Shown piece by piece: positions 9,378-17,873 of a stretch of 64,000 bases of DNA. The notes beneath the pieces were generated by a model, which did not search any database, was not told where the DNA came from, and worked only from the letters and a program-made list of their open reading frames with translations. This DNA comes from Saccharopolyspora endophytica. Its GTDB lineage: Bacteria > Actinomycetota > Actinomycetes > Mycobacteriales > Pseudonocardiaceae. The position numbers and the translations under genes are program-made. The first letter of the stretch is position 1; each line of letters starts with the position of its first letter. The stretch is from the NCBI RefSeq assembly GCF_018070075.1, contig NZ_JAGPXE010000009.1:186001-250000 (forward strand), read 5' to 3'.

Positions 9378-10484
9378 GTGACGACCAACGCGAACCTCAA
9401 GGCCCTGACCGAGGCCGGAGTGTCGATCTGGCTGGACGACCTGTCCCGCCAGCGCATCAGCTCGGGCAACCTGGCCCAGCTGATCACCGACCAGGCGGTC
9501 GTCGGGGTCACGAGCAACCCGACGATCTTCGCCAACGCGCTGTCCAACGCCGCCGACTACGCCGACAAGGTCAAGGACCTCGCGGCGCGCGGTGCGAGCG
9601 TGGACGACACCATCCGCGAGCTGACCACCGCGGACGTGCGGGACGCGGCGGACATCTTCCGCGACGTCTACGATCAGACCGGTGGTGTGGACGGTCGGGT
9701 CTCCCTGGAGGTCGACCCGCGGCTGGCGCACGACACCGACAAGACGGTCGCCGAGGCGATCGATCTGTGGAAGGCCGTGGACCGGCCGAACCTGATGGTC
9801 AAGATCCCGGCCACGGTGGCGGGCCTGCCGGCCATCACGAAGGTGATCGCCGAGGGCATCAGCGTCAACGTGACCCTGATCTTCTCCGTCGAGCGCTACA
9901 AGGCCGTCATGGACGCCTACCTCGCCGGTCTGGAGCAGGCCAAGGGAGGCGGGCACGACCTCGCGTCGATCGAGTCGGTGGCGTCGTTCTTCGTCTCCCG
10001 CGTGGACACCGAGATCGACAAGCGGCTGGACGCGATGCAGGAGGGCCACCCGCTGCGCGGGCAGGCCGCGATCGCCAACGCCCGCCTGGCCTACGCCGCC
10101 TACCAGGAGGTCTTCTCCTCCGAGCGGTGGAAGGCCCTGCAGGCCGAGGGTGCTCGGGCGCAGCGCCCGCTGTGGGCCTCGACCGGAGTGAAGGACAAGT
10201 CCTACTCCGACACCCGCTACGTCGACGAGCTCGCCGCGCCGAACACGGTCAACACCATGCCGGAGTCGACGCTGCAGGCCACCGCCGACCACGCCGACGT
10301 GCGCGGTGACCTGGTCAGCGGCACCGCCGAGGCCTCGCAGAAGGTCTTCGACGACCTCGCCGCCGCGGGCATCGACCTCGACGACGTCTTCAAGCACCTG
10401 GAGACCGACGGCGTCGACAAGTTCGAGAAGTCCTGGAGCGAGCTCCTGGACACGGTCGCCGCTCAGCTGGAGCAGGCCAAGTAA
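9378..10484 (+). CDS. tal: Transaldolase
   Basis: Moves dihydroxyacetone units between sugar phosphates; 368 aa, the length of the long actinobacterial/cyanobacterial class. The Schiff-base lysine is in [16 protein letters not shown], with [12 protein letters not shown] and [13 protein letters not shown] as further family motifs. The GTG at 9378 is chosen because GCGGAGG lies 7 bases upstream; an earlier GTG at 9360 overlaps the tkt stop. In some bacteria tal and pgi are one fused protein; here they are separate neighbours. Confidence 0.95.
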   Translation: MTTNANLKALTEAGVSIWLDDLSRQRISSGNLAQLITDQAVVGVTSNPTIFANALSNAADYADKVKDLAARGASVDDTIRELTTADVRDAADIFRDVYDQTGGVDGRVSLEVDPRLAHDTDKTVAEAIDLWKAVDRPNLMVKIPATVAGLPAITKVIAEGISVNVTLIFSVERYKAVMDAYLAGLEQAKGGGHDLASIESVASFFVSRVDTEIDKRLDAMQEGHPLRGQAAIANARLAYAAYQEVFSSERWKALQAEGARAQRPLWASTGVKDKSYSDTRYVDELAAPNTVNTMPESTLQATADHADVRGDLVSGTAEASQKVFDDLAAAGIDLDDVFKHLETDGVDKFEKSWSELLDTVAAQLEQAK

Positions 10485-10508
10485 GTAACGCCACGTGCGT
10501 TGAGTCGG

Positions 10509-10545
10509 TCCGGGCCGGTGCGGCGTCATGTCGCACCGGCCCGGA
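10509..10545 (+). terminator. Hairpin between tal and pgi
   Basis: Perfect 14-bp GC-rich stem (TCCGGGCCGGTGCG/CGCACCGGCCCGGA) with a 9-base loop, 24 bp after the tal stop. No T-tract follows. It may attenuate transcription or stabilise the upstream mRNA within the operon rather than end it. Confidence 0.6.
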
Positions 10546-10598
10546 TCGGCGAGAATCCCCTACGAACTAAAAACTCTTTCGAGCCCTGAAGGATCTTC

Positions 10599-12230
10599 AT
10601 GGCAACCGATGTTTCTGTCGAAATTGCCGACACGGCGCTGGCGGCCGAGGCTCGCCCACTGGTCGAGCGGCTGACCGCCGACGCGGTTGCCGGCAAGCTC
10701 GCCGCCCAGGACGCCACGCTGTGGGGCACCGACGCCGAGCCCGAGGCGTCCATCCGCCTCTCCTGGACCACCCTCGCCGAGAGCTCCCGCCCGCTGCTCG
10801 CCGAGATCGACGCGCTGCGCGCCGAGCTGCACGCCGAAGGGCTGGACCGAGTCGTGCTGGCCGGCATGGGCGGCTCCTCGCTGGCACCCGAGGTGATCAC
10901 CGGCACCGCCGGTGTCCCGCTGACGGTGCTCGACACCACCGACCCCAGCCAGGTCGCCGACGCGCTGGCGGGTGATCTGGACCGGACCGTGCTGGTCGTC
11001 TCCTCCAAGTCGGGCACGACCGTCGAGACCGACTCGCACCGCCGGATCTTCGAGAAGGCCTTCTCGCAAAACGGAATCGATCCTGTGACCCGCATCATCG
11101 TGGTCACCGACCCCGGTTCCCCGATGGAGACCGCGGCCCGCGAGGCCGGCTACCGCAAGGTCTTCACGGCCGACCCGAACGTGGGCGGCCGCTACTCGGC
11201 GCTGACCGCGTTCGGCCTCGTCCCGGCCGGCCTGGCGGGCGCCGACATCGCCGCGCTGCTCGACGACGCCGCGAGCGCGTTCAAGGCGGTGAGCCTGGAT
11301 TCGCCCGAGAACCCGGCCGTCGTCCTGGCCGCCGCCATCGGCGCGGCCCACGACCGGGGCGCCGAGAAGCTGGTCTTCGCCGACACCGGTTCCGGCATCG
11401 CCGGTTTCGGTGACTGGGTGGAGCAGCTGATCGCCGAGTCCACCGGCAAGAACGGCACCGGCGTGCTGCCGGTCGTGGTGGAGAGCGACGACGCCCCCGG
11501 CTTCGTCGACGCCGGTGCCGACGCCACCACCGTGGCCGTGGGGCCGGGTGTCGACACCGCGCGGATCAGCACCGACGGCCCGCTGGGCGGTCAGCTGCTG
11601 CTGTGGGAGTTCGCCACCGCGCTCGCGGGCCGGCTGCTGGGCATCAACCCGTTCGACCAGCCCGACGTGGAGGCCGCGAAGAAGGCGGCACGCGCGCTGC
11701 TGGACGGCCCGGCGGGTGGGCCCGCGGCGACCCCGGCGGTCGTCGACGGCTCCATCGAGGTGCACCCCTCCGGTGACTGGGCCTCGGCGGGCGTCGGCAA
11801 CGTGACCGAGGCGCTGCGCGCGTTCCTGGCCACCGCCCCGACCGGCGGCTACCTGGCGATCCAGGCCTACCTGGACCGCCTCGACGACGCCTCCGCCGCG
11901 GTGCTGCGCACCGAGCTGGCGCGGCGGACCGGGCTGCAGACCACCTTCGGCTGGGGTCCGCGGTTCCTGCACTCCACCGGCCAGTACCACAAGGGCGGCC
12001 ACCAGAACGGCCTGTTCCTGCAGATCACCGGCGACTCCGAGGGCGACCTGGAGGTGCCGGAGCGGCCGTACACGCTGGCCGGTCTGCAGCGCGCCCAGGC
12101 GCTGGGCGACGGGCAGGTGCTGGCCGACCACGGCCGTCCGGTGCTGCGCCTGCACCTCACCGACCGCGCGGCCGGGCTCGTCGAGCTCGTCAAGGCCGTG
12201 CAGAACCTCCACCAGGGAGGACGAGCGTGA
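10599..12230 (+). CDS. pgi: Glucose-6-phosphate isomerase
   Basis: Interconverts glucose 6-phosphate and fructose 6-phosphate; 543 aa. SIS-domain phosphosugar sites are seen in VVLAGMGGSSLAPEVI and VLVVSSKSGTTVETDSH, with NVGGRYSALTAFGLVP and, towards the end, HSTGQYHKGGHQNGLFLQI holding a likely catalytic histidine. It is diverged from the E. coli type and resembles the isomerase half of tal-pgi fusion proteins (recall, not searched). ATG with AAGGA upstream. The stop overlaps the zwf start by 4 bp. Confidence 0.9.
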   Translation: MATDVSVEIADTALAAEARPLVERLTADAVAGKLAAQDATLWGTDAEPEASIRLSWTTLAESSRPLLAEIDALRAELHAEGLDRVVLAGMGGSSLAPEVITGTAGVPLTVLDTTDPSQVADALAGDLDRTVLVVSSKSGTTVETDSHRRIFEKAFSQNGIDPVTRIIVVTDPGSPMETAAREAGYRKVFTADPNVGGRYSALTAFGLVPAGLAGADIAALLDDAASAFKAVSLDSPENPAVVLAAAIGAAHDRGAEKLVFADTGSGIAGFGDWVEQLIAESTGKNGTGVLPVVVESDDAPGFVDAGADATTVAVGPGVDTARISTDGPLGGQLLLWEFATALAGRLLGINPFDQPDVEAAKKAARALLDGPAGGPAATPAVVDGSIEVHPSGDWASAGVGNVTEALRAFLATAPTGGYLAIQAYLDRLDDASAAVLRTELARRTGLQTTFGWGPRFLHSTGQYHKGGHQNGLFLQITGDSEGDLEVPERPYTLAGLQRAQALGDGQVLADHGRPVLRLHLTDRAAGLVELVKAVQNLHQGGRA

Positions 12231-13759
12231 ACAGCAGCGAATGGACGAACCCGCTGCGGGATCCCCGGGACAAGAGACTCCCGCGGATCGCCGGGCCCTG
12301 CGGCCTGACGATCTTCGGCGTCACCGGTGACCTCTCCCGCAAGAAGCTGATGCCGGCGATCTACGACCTGGCCAACCGCGGCCTGCTGCCGCCGGGCTTC
12401 GCGCTGACCGGCTTCGCCCGCCGCGACTGGGCCGACCAGGACTTCATGCAGGTCGTCTACGAGGCGGTCAAGGAGAACGCCCGGACCCCGTTCCACCAGA
12501 CGGTCTGGGACCGGCTGGCGGAGGGCATCCGGTTCGTGCCGGGTTCCTTCGACGACGACGCGGCGTTCGACAACCTCGCCGACACCGTCAAGGAGCTCGA
12601 CGCCGACCGGGGCACCGGCGGCAACCACGCGTTCTACCTGTCGGTGCCGCCGTCGGCGTTCCCGACGGTGCTCAAGCAGCTGTCCCGGTCCGGTCTGACC
12701 GACCCGACCGACGAGAGCTGGCGCCGGGTGGTCATCGAGAAGCCGTTCGGCCACGACTCCGGCAGCGCCAAGGAGCTCAACCGGATCGTCAACGACGTCT
12801 TCCCCGAGGAGTCGGTGTTCCGCATCGACCACTACCTCGGCAAGGAGACGGTGCAGAACATCCTGGCGCTGCGCTTCGCCAACCAGCTGTTCGAGCCGAT
12901 CTGGAACGCGCACTACGTCGACCACGTGCAGATCACCATGGCCGAGGACATCGGTCTGGGCGGTCGCGCGGGCTACTACGACGGCATCGGCGCGGCCCGG
13001 GACGTCATCCAGAACCACCTGCTGCAGCTGATGGCGCTCACGGCGATGGAGGAGCCGGTCTCCTTCTCGCCGGACGACCTGCGCGCGGAGAAGATCAAGG
13101 TGCTCTCGGCGACCAAGCCGGTGGGCCCCTTCGACCACACCACCGCTCGCGGTCAGTACACCGGTGGCTGGCAGGGCGGTTCGCTGGTGCCGGGTCTGCA
13201 CGAGGAGGGCGGTTTCGCCTCCGACTCGATCACCGAGACCTACGCGGCGATCACCCTGGAGGTGGAGAGCCGCCGCTGGGCGGGCGTGCCGTTCTACCTG
13301 CGCTCGGGCAAGCGGCTGGGCCGCCGGGTCACCGAGATCGCCGTGGTGTTCAAGCGCGCGCCGCACCTGCCGTTCGACTCCACGATGACCGAGGAGCTGG
13401 GGCAGAACGCCCTGGTGATCCGGGTGCAGCCGGACGAGGGCGTGACGATGCGCTTCGGCGCGAAGGTTCCGGGCACCTCCATGGAGGTCCGGGACGTCAC
13501 GATGGACTTCGGTTACGGCCACGCCTTCACCGAGTCCTCGCCGGAGGCCTACGAGCGGCTGATCCTGGACGTGCTGCTGGGTGAGCCCTCGCTGTTCCCG
13601 GTGAACGAAGAAGTCGAACTGTCCTGGAACATCCTGGACCCGGTGCTGCAGCACTGGGAGTCCCGCGGCAAGCCCGAGCCGTACAAGGCCGGGACCTGGG
13701 GTCCGTCCTCCGCGGACGAGATGCTGGCCCGCACCGGACGCGTCTGGAGGCGACCGTGA
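12227..13759 (+). CDS. zwf: Glucose-6-phosphate 1-dehydrogenase
   Basis: First enzyme of the oxidative pentose phosphate pathway, making NADPH; 510 aa. The nucleotide-binding site FGVTGDLSRKKLMPAIYDLA and the active-site motif RIDHYLGKETVQN (His as base, Lys for substrate) are both intact, as is EKPFGHD. The GTG start overlaps the pgi stop, and the end overlaps opcA by 4 bp, giving a tightly coupled set. It is expected to work with OpcA, encoded next. Confidence 0.97.
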   Translation: MNSSEWTNPLRDPRDKRLPRIAGPCGLTIFGVTGDLSRKKLMPAIYDLANRGLLPPGFALTGFARRDWADQDFMQVVYEAVKENARTPFHQTVWDRLAEGIRFVPGSFDDDAAFDNLADTVKELDADRGTGGNHAFYLSVPPSAFPTVLKQLSRSGLTDPTDESWRRVVIEKPFGHDSGSAKELNRIVNDVFPEESVFRIDHYLGKETVQNILALRFANQLFEPIWNAHYVDHVQITMAEDIGLGGRAGYYDGIGAARDVIQNHLLQLMALTAMEEPVSFSPDDLRAEKIKVLSATKPVGPFDHTTARGQYTGGWQGGSLVPGLHEEGGFASDSITETYAAITLEVESRRWAGVPFYLRSGKRLGRRVTEIAVVFKRAPHLPFDSTMTEELGQNALVIRVQPDEGVTMRFGAKVPGTSMEVRDVTMDFGYGHAFTESSPEAYERLILDVLLGEPSLFPVNEEVELSWNILDPVLQHWESRGKPEPYKAGTWGPSSADEMLARTGRVWRRP

Positions 13760-14718
13760 TCATCGACCTGCCGTCGACAACCACCTCGCAGGTCAACAAG
13801 AAGCTGGTGGAGCTGCGCGAGTCCGGTGGCGCGGTGGCGCTCGGCCGGGTGCTGACGCTGGTGATCGCCACCGGCGACGGCACCGAGGTGGAGAAGGCGA
13901 TCCAGGCCGCCAACGACGCGAGCCGGGAGCACCCGTGCCGCGTGATCGTGGTCGCCAGCGGTGCCCGCCAGGCGGCTCCGCGGCTGGACGCGCAGATCCG
14001 CGTGGGCGGCGACGCCGGTGCTTCCGAGGTCATCGTGCTGCGGCTGTACGGCCCGCTGGCCGACGAGGGCGCGGGCTCGGTCGTGCCGCTGCTGCTGCCG
14101 GACGCACCGGTGGTGACCTGGTGGCCGACCGACGCGCCGGAGGCCCCGGCGAAGGACCCGCTGGGTGCGCTGTCGCACCGCCGCATCACCGACGCGGCGG
14201 CCGAGGGCGACCCGATCGAGGCCCTGCAGAAGCGGCTCAAGTCCTACGTGGACGGTGACACCGACCTGGCCTGGACGCGTCTGACGTCCTGGCGGGCGAT
14301 GCTGTCGGCGGCGATGGACCTGCCGCCGCACGAGCGCGTCACCTCGGCGACCGTCACCGGCGCCTCCGACTCGCCCTCGACGGATCTGCTGGCGGGCTGG
14401 CTGTCGGCCTACCTGGAGATCCCGGTGCGGCGGTTGGAGAGCGCGCGGGCCGGTTCGGGCATCTACTCGGCCTTGCTGGAGCGCCCCTCCGGCAACATCG
14501 AGATCGTCCGCCCGGACGGCAAGGTCGGCACGCTGACCCAGCCGGGGCAGCCGGACCGGCGGATCTCGTTGCAGCGCCGCGAGGTCCAGGACTGCCTGAG
14601 CGAGGAGCTGCGCCGCCTCGACCCGGACGAGATCTACGAGGTCACCCTGGGTGGGCTCAAGGGCATCGTGCGCGGCGAGGACGCCGAGGACTCCGACGAG
14701 GAAGGGGACGAGCAGTGA
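13756..14718 (+). CDS. opcA: OpcA, glucose-6-phosphate dehydrogenase assembly/activator protein
   Basis: A 320-aa actinobacterial/cyanobacterial protein that associates with Zwf and raises its activity (family knowledge). Seen: the N-terminal STTTSQVNKKLVELRESGG, HPCRVIVVASGAR, and the conserved LPDAPVVTWWPTDAPE in the middle. The C-terminus is acidic (EDAEDSDEEGDEQ). GTG start overlaps the zwf stop by 4 bp; its own stop overlaps pgl by 4 bp. Confidence 0.95.
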   Translation: MIIDLPSTTTSQVNKKLVELRESGGAVALGRVLTLVIATGDGTEVEKAIQAANDASREHPCRVIVVASGARQAAPRLDAQIRVGGDAGASEVIVLRLYGPLADEGAGSVVPLLLPDAPVVTWWPTDAPEAPAKDPLGALSHRRITDAAAEGDPIEALQKRLKSYVDGDTDLAWTRLTSWRAMLSAAMDLPPHERVTSATVTGASDSPSTDLLAGWLSAYLEIPVRRLESARAGSGIYSALLERPSGNIEIVRPDGKVGTLTQPGQPDRRISLQRREVQDCLSEELRRLDPDEIYEVTLGGLKGIVRGEDAEDSDEEGDEQ

Positions 14719-15464
14719 GCCGTCCCGAGGCCCTGGTCCACTCCGGCGGCGACGTGCTCGCCGCCGCGGTGGCGGCCCGGTTGATCACCGCGATCACCGA
14801 CGCGCAGGCCGCTCGCGGCTCGGCGTCGGTGGTGCTCACGGGTGGCCGCACCGGCATCGGCGTGCTGGAGCAGGTCCGCCTCTCCCCCGCGCTGGGCGCG
14901 GTGGACTGGTCCGCTGTGGACGTCTTCTGGGGCGACGAGCGGTTCCTGCCCGACGGCGACGGCGAGCGCAACGAGACGCAGGCCCGGCAGGCGCTGCTGG
15001 ACCACGTCGACGTCGACCCGGCGCGGGTGCACCCGATGGCGCCTTCGGACGGCGAGTTCCGTTCGGACGCGGACGCCGCCGCGGCGCACTACGCCGAGAT
15101 GCTCGCCGGGCTGGCACCCGAGGGTGCTGCCGTGCCGCGGTTCGACGTGCTGATGCTGGGAGTCGGCGAGGAGGGCCACACGGCCTCGCTGTTCCCGGAC
15201 ACGCCGTACGTGCGGGAGGAGTCCCGCACGGTGGTGGGCGTGCACGACTGCCCGAAGCCGCCGCCCACCCGGATCTCGCTGACGCTGCCCGCGATCGGCG
15301 CCGCGTCCGAGGTCTGGCTGATGACCACCGGCGAGGCCAAGGCCGAACCGGTGGCGTCCGCCCTGGGCGGCGCGAAGCCGGTCGACATCCCCGCCGCGGG
15401 AGCCGTCGGCCGCGATCGCACGCTCTGGCTGCTCGACACCGACGCGGCGGCCCAGCTGGGCTGA
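14715..15464 (+). CDS. pgl: 6-phosphogluconolactonase
   Basis: Hydrolyses 6-phosphogluconolactone, the product of Zwf; 249 aa (also named DevB). Motifs: VVLTGGRTGIGVLEQVR, VFWGDERFLPDGDGERNET and LGVGEEGHTASLFPDTP, all in the expected order. Last gene of the tkt operon. After its stop come a two-hairpin dispersed element and then a T-tailed hairpin terminator. Confidence 0.96.
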   Translation: MSRPEALVHSGGDVLAAAVAARLITAITDAQAARGSASVVLTGGRTGIGVLEQVRLSPALGAVDWSAVDVFWGDERFLPDGDGERNETQARQALLDHVDVDPARVHPMAPSDGEFRSDADAAAAHYAEMLAGLAPEGAAVPRFDVLMLGVGEEGHTASLFPDTPYVREESRTVVGVHDCPKPPPTRISLTLPAIGAASEVWLMTTGEAKAEPVASALGGAKPVDIPAAGAVGRDRTLWLLDTDAAAQLG

Positions 15465-15493
15465 GAGCTGTTGAGGAGCGATTGCCTTGTTTG

Positions 15494-15653
15494 CCGGTGC
15501 GGGTAGCGGAACCTGAGCGCCTTCGTGGTCTCCGTGCGCCGTTCCTTGAGTATGTCAATACGCGGCGTCCCGGCGTACTCGCCACGAAGGCGCTCAGAAC
15601 CCGCGGCGGTGCCAGTGCCTCCGGTGGCGGAAGAGGATGCGGCTCCGCCGCAT
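15494..15653. repeat. Two-hairpin dispersed element, copy 2
   Basis: It has the opposite orientation to copies 1, 3 and 4 but again follows a stop codon (pgl, 48 bases to the stem). The main stem CTGAGCGCCTTCGTGG (15513-15528) and CCACGAAGGCGCTCAG (15582-15597) is perfect over 16 bp. An inner GTAT-GTCA-ATAC hairpin lies in the loop. The second hairpin ATGCGGC-TCC-GCCGCAT is at 15637-15653. The flanks match copy 1 closely. Confidence 0.85.
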
Positions 15654-15686
15654 TCATGAACAGCTCCTAGTTCCGGCAAGAACGTG

Positions 15687-15722
15687 AACGCGCCTCCTTC
15701 TCGCTGAAGGGGGCGCGTTTTC
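15687..15722 (+). terminator. Rho-independent terminator of the tkt-pgl operon
   Basis: A 14-bp stem with one G-U pair (AACGCGCCTCCTTC with GAAGGGGGCGCGTT), a 5-base loop and a short T-rich tail (TTTTCGTT). It lies 222 bp after pgl, beyond the dispersed element. Confidence 0.75.
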
Positions 15723-15810
15723 GTTAGCCCCGATCGGTGATGACCTGTGCGGCGGGCCCGGTGGGGCAATACGCTGTGGCGCGGTCGATGATCGCGGCGA
15801 AGGGGATCCG

Positions 15811-16995
15811 ATGCACAAGCTCGGTTTGCTCGGCACGGCAATGGGTTTGGCAGCGGTCCTGGTGGGGTTGCTGGGCACGGCCGGGGTCGCCGCGCCGTCG
15901 AGCACCGCGATGCGCGGGGTGTGGATCGCCAGCGTCGCCAACACCGACTGGCCCAGCCGGCAGGGGTTGTCGGCGGAGCAGCAGAGGTCCGAGTACCGGG
16001 CGATGCTGGACCGGGCCGTGGCGAACCGGATGAACGCGGTGTTCGTGCAGGTCCGGCCGACGGCGGACGCGTTCTGGCCCTCGCCGCTGGAGCCGTGGTC
16101 GCACTGGCTGACCGGGCAGCAGGGACGCGATCCCGGCTACGACCCGATGCGGTTCCTCGTCGACGAGGCGCACCAGCGCGGCCTGGAGTTCCACGCCTGG
16201 TTCAACCCGTACCGGGTCAGCATGACCGACGACCCGAACTCGCTGGTCCCCACGCACCCGGCCCGGATCCATCCGGAGTGGACGTTCTCCTACGGCGGCA
16301 AGCTGTACTACGACCCGGGCGTGCCGCAGGTCCGGCGGTTCGTCACCGACGCGATCATGGACGCGGTGTCGCGCTACGACGTCGACGGCGTGCACCTCGA
16401 CGACTACTTCTACCCCTACCCCGTCGACGGTCAGCGGATCCCGGACGAGCGAACCTTCGCCGCGCACGGCAAGGGTTTCGACAACATCGACGACTGGCGC
16501 CGCGACAACGTCAACGACCTGATCTCGGGGCTGGACGAGCGGGTGCACGCGGTTCGGCCGCGCGCCGAGTTCGGCGTCAGCCCGTTCGGGATCTGGCGCA
16601 ACGCCAGCAGCGACCCCGCCGGTTCCGACACCAACGGCATGGAGTCCTACTCGTCGATCTTCGCCGACACCCGCCGCTGGGTCCGCGAAGGCTGGGTGGA
16701 CTACGTCGCTCCCCAGGTCTACTGGCAGTTCGGCCACCCAGCGGCCGACTACGCCAAGGTCGTGCCCTGGTGGTCCCGGACCGTCGAGGGCACCGACGTG
16801 AAGCTCTACATCGGCCAGGCCGCCTACAAGGTCGGCCAACCCAACTGGACCGACCCGGCCGAACTCACCAACCACCTCGCCTTCAACGCGGGCCAGCCCA
16901 ACGTCGAGGGCGACCTCTACTTCAGCGCCAAGTCCCTCACCACGGTCGCCGAAGAAGCCATGGCCCGAGTGGTCCAAGACCACTACACCCCCTGA
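15811..16995 (+). CDS. Secreted glycoside hydrolase-like protein (GHL10/YngK family)
   Basis: 394 aa with an N-terminal signal peptide (MHKLGLLGTAMGLAAVLVG, cleavage probably after GVAA). The mature part is a TIM-barrel of the GHL10 (formerly DUF187) family: MRGVWIASVANTDWPSR, NAVFVQVRPTADAFWPS, HAWFNPYRVS, and DGVHLDDYFYPYP with its acidic pair, then PFGIWRN and YVAPQVYWQ. The family is thought to hydrolyse polysaccharides, but the substrate is uncertain. Monocistronic; it is convergent with the GntR gene, with a strong hairpin between them. Confidence 0.85.
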   Translation: MHKLGLLGTAMGLAAVLVGLLGTAGVAAPSSTAMRGVWIASVANTDWPSRQGLSAEQQRSEYRAMLDRAVANRMNAVFVQVRPTADAFWPSPLEPWSHWLTGQQGRDPGYDPMRFLVDEAHQRGLEFHAWFNPYRVSMTDDPNSLVPTHPARIHPEWTFSYGGKLYYDPGVPQVRRFVTDAIMDAVSRYDVDGVHLDDYFYPYPVDGQRIPDERTFAAHGKGFDNIDDWRRDNVNDLISGLDERVHAVRPRAEFGVSPFGIWRNASSDPAGSDTNGMESYSSIFADTRRWVREGWVDYVAPQVYWQFGHPAADYAKVVPWWSRTVEGTDVKLYIGQAAYKVGQPNWTDPAELTNHLAFNAGQPNVEGDLYFSAKSLTTVAEEAMARVVQDHYTP

Positions 16996-17000
16996 ACCCG

Positions 17001-17180
17001 GAACACCGCCGCAATCCGAGGACGGAATACCGCAGTGATCAGACCCCCGATTACCGCCGCAATCCGAACTCGACCACCCCCGTGGTCCGGGAAACCTGCT
17101 CACCGCCGTGGTCCGGAACCCGGAATACCGCAGTAATCGGGTACCGGATTACTGCGGTATTCCGGCGACGGATGACGGCG
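17001..17180. repeat. ATTAC/GTAAT palindromic repeat block, locus 1
   Basis: Several diverged copies of a GGAATACCGCAGTAATC-like unit. The last forms a perfect 19-bp hairpin: arms 17120-17138 and 17147-17165 with an 8-base loop. The block fills the convergent gap between the GHL10 hydrolase and the GntR regulator, so the hairpin could end transcription from both sides. A related hairpin follows the FKBP gene at 37623. Confidence 0.8.
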
Positions 17181-17202
17181 GTGTTCGTGACTCCGGGGCG
17201 GG

Positions 17203-17841
17203 TCAGGCTTCGCGGTAGAGCTGGAGGCGGAGGTCCCGGGCCTTGGCCATGTGGGTTCTGGCGAGGGTTCCGGCTCGGTCCGCGTCTCGGGATTCGACGG
17301 CCTGGATCAGGTCGTGGTGTTCGGCCAGGGCTTCGGCCCAGCGGCCGGGGATCTCCAGGGTCGTGGCCGGGTACCGGGTGAGGTGGTTGTTGAGCCTGGT
17401 CAGCAGGTCGACGACCGTGCCGTTGTGGCTCGCGGTCCAGATCGCCTCGTGGACGGCGCGGTTGGCCGAGGCCATCGCCGCCGGGTCCTCCTGGGAGACG
17501 GCGTCCATGGCGGACTGGGCCTTGTGGATGCGGATGAGGTCGAAGTCGCTGTGCCGGGTCGCGGCGGCCGAAGCCGCCGTGGCCTCCAGGGCGATGCGGA
17601 CCTCGTAGATCTCCAGGATCTCCTCGGGACTGCGGGAGCGGACGCGCATGCCGCGGTCACCGCGTTCGACGAGACCGTCCTGCTGGAGCCTGCGGAGGGC
17701 TTCGCGGATCGGCGTGCGGCTGGTGCCGTACCGCTCGGCGAGCGCCAGCTCCACCAGGTTGGCACCGGCGTCGAAGGTGCCGTCCACGATCTCGCCGCGC
17801 AGCCGCTCGTACACCTCGGACAGGGCCGCCATCTCCTTCAT
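17203..17841 (-). CDS. GntR/FadR-family regulator (FCD domain)
   Basis: 212 aa. The winged helix at residues about 5-70 contains LAERYGTSRTPIREALRRLQ, the textbook GntR recognition helix. The rest is an all-helical FCD ligand-binding domain; H and D/E residues such as RAVHEAIW and HHDLIQAVESRDAD fit a metal-dependent carboxylate site. It lies 32 bp after the flavoprotein gene on the same strand, so probably co-transcribed. It probably represses that gene in response to its organic acid substrate (inference). A perfect TGTATACA palindrome upstream of the flavoprotein fits this subfamily. Confidence 0.9.
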   Translation of the reverse strand: MKEMAALSEVYERLRGEIVDGTFDAGANLVELALAERYGTSRTPIREALRRLQQDGLVERGDRGMRVRSRSPEEILEIYEVRIALEATAASAAATRHSDFDLIRIHKAQSAMDAVSQEDPAAMASANRAVHEAIWTASHNGTVVDLLTRLNNHLTRYPATTLEIPGRWAEALAEHHDLIQAVESRDADRAGTLARTHMAKARDLRLQLYREA

Positions 17842-17873
17842 CGCTGGGTTCACCTGGCAGAAGGCCAGGATAC

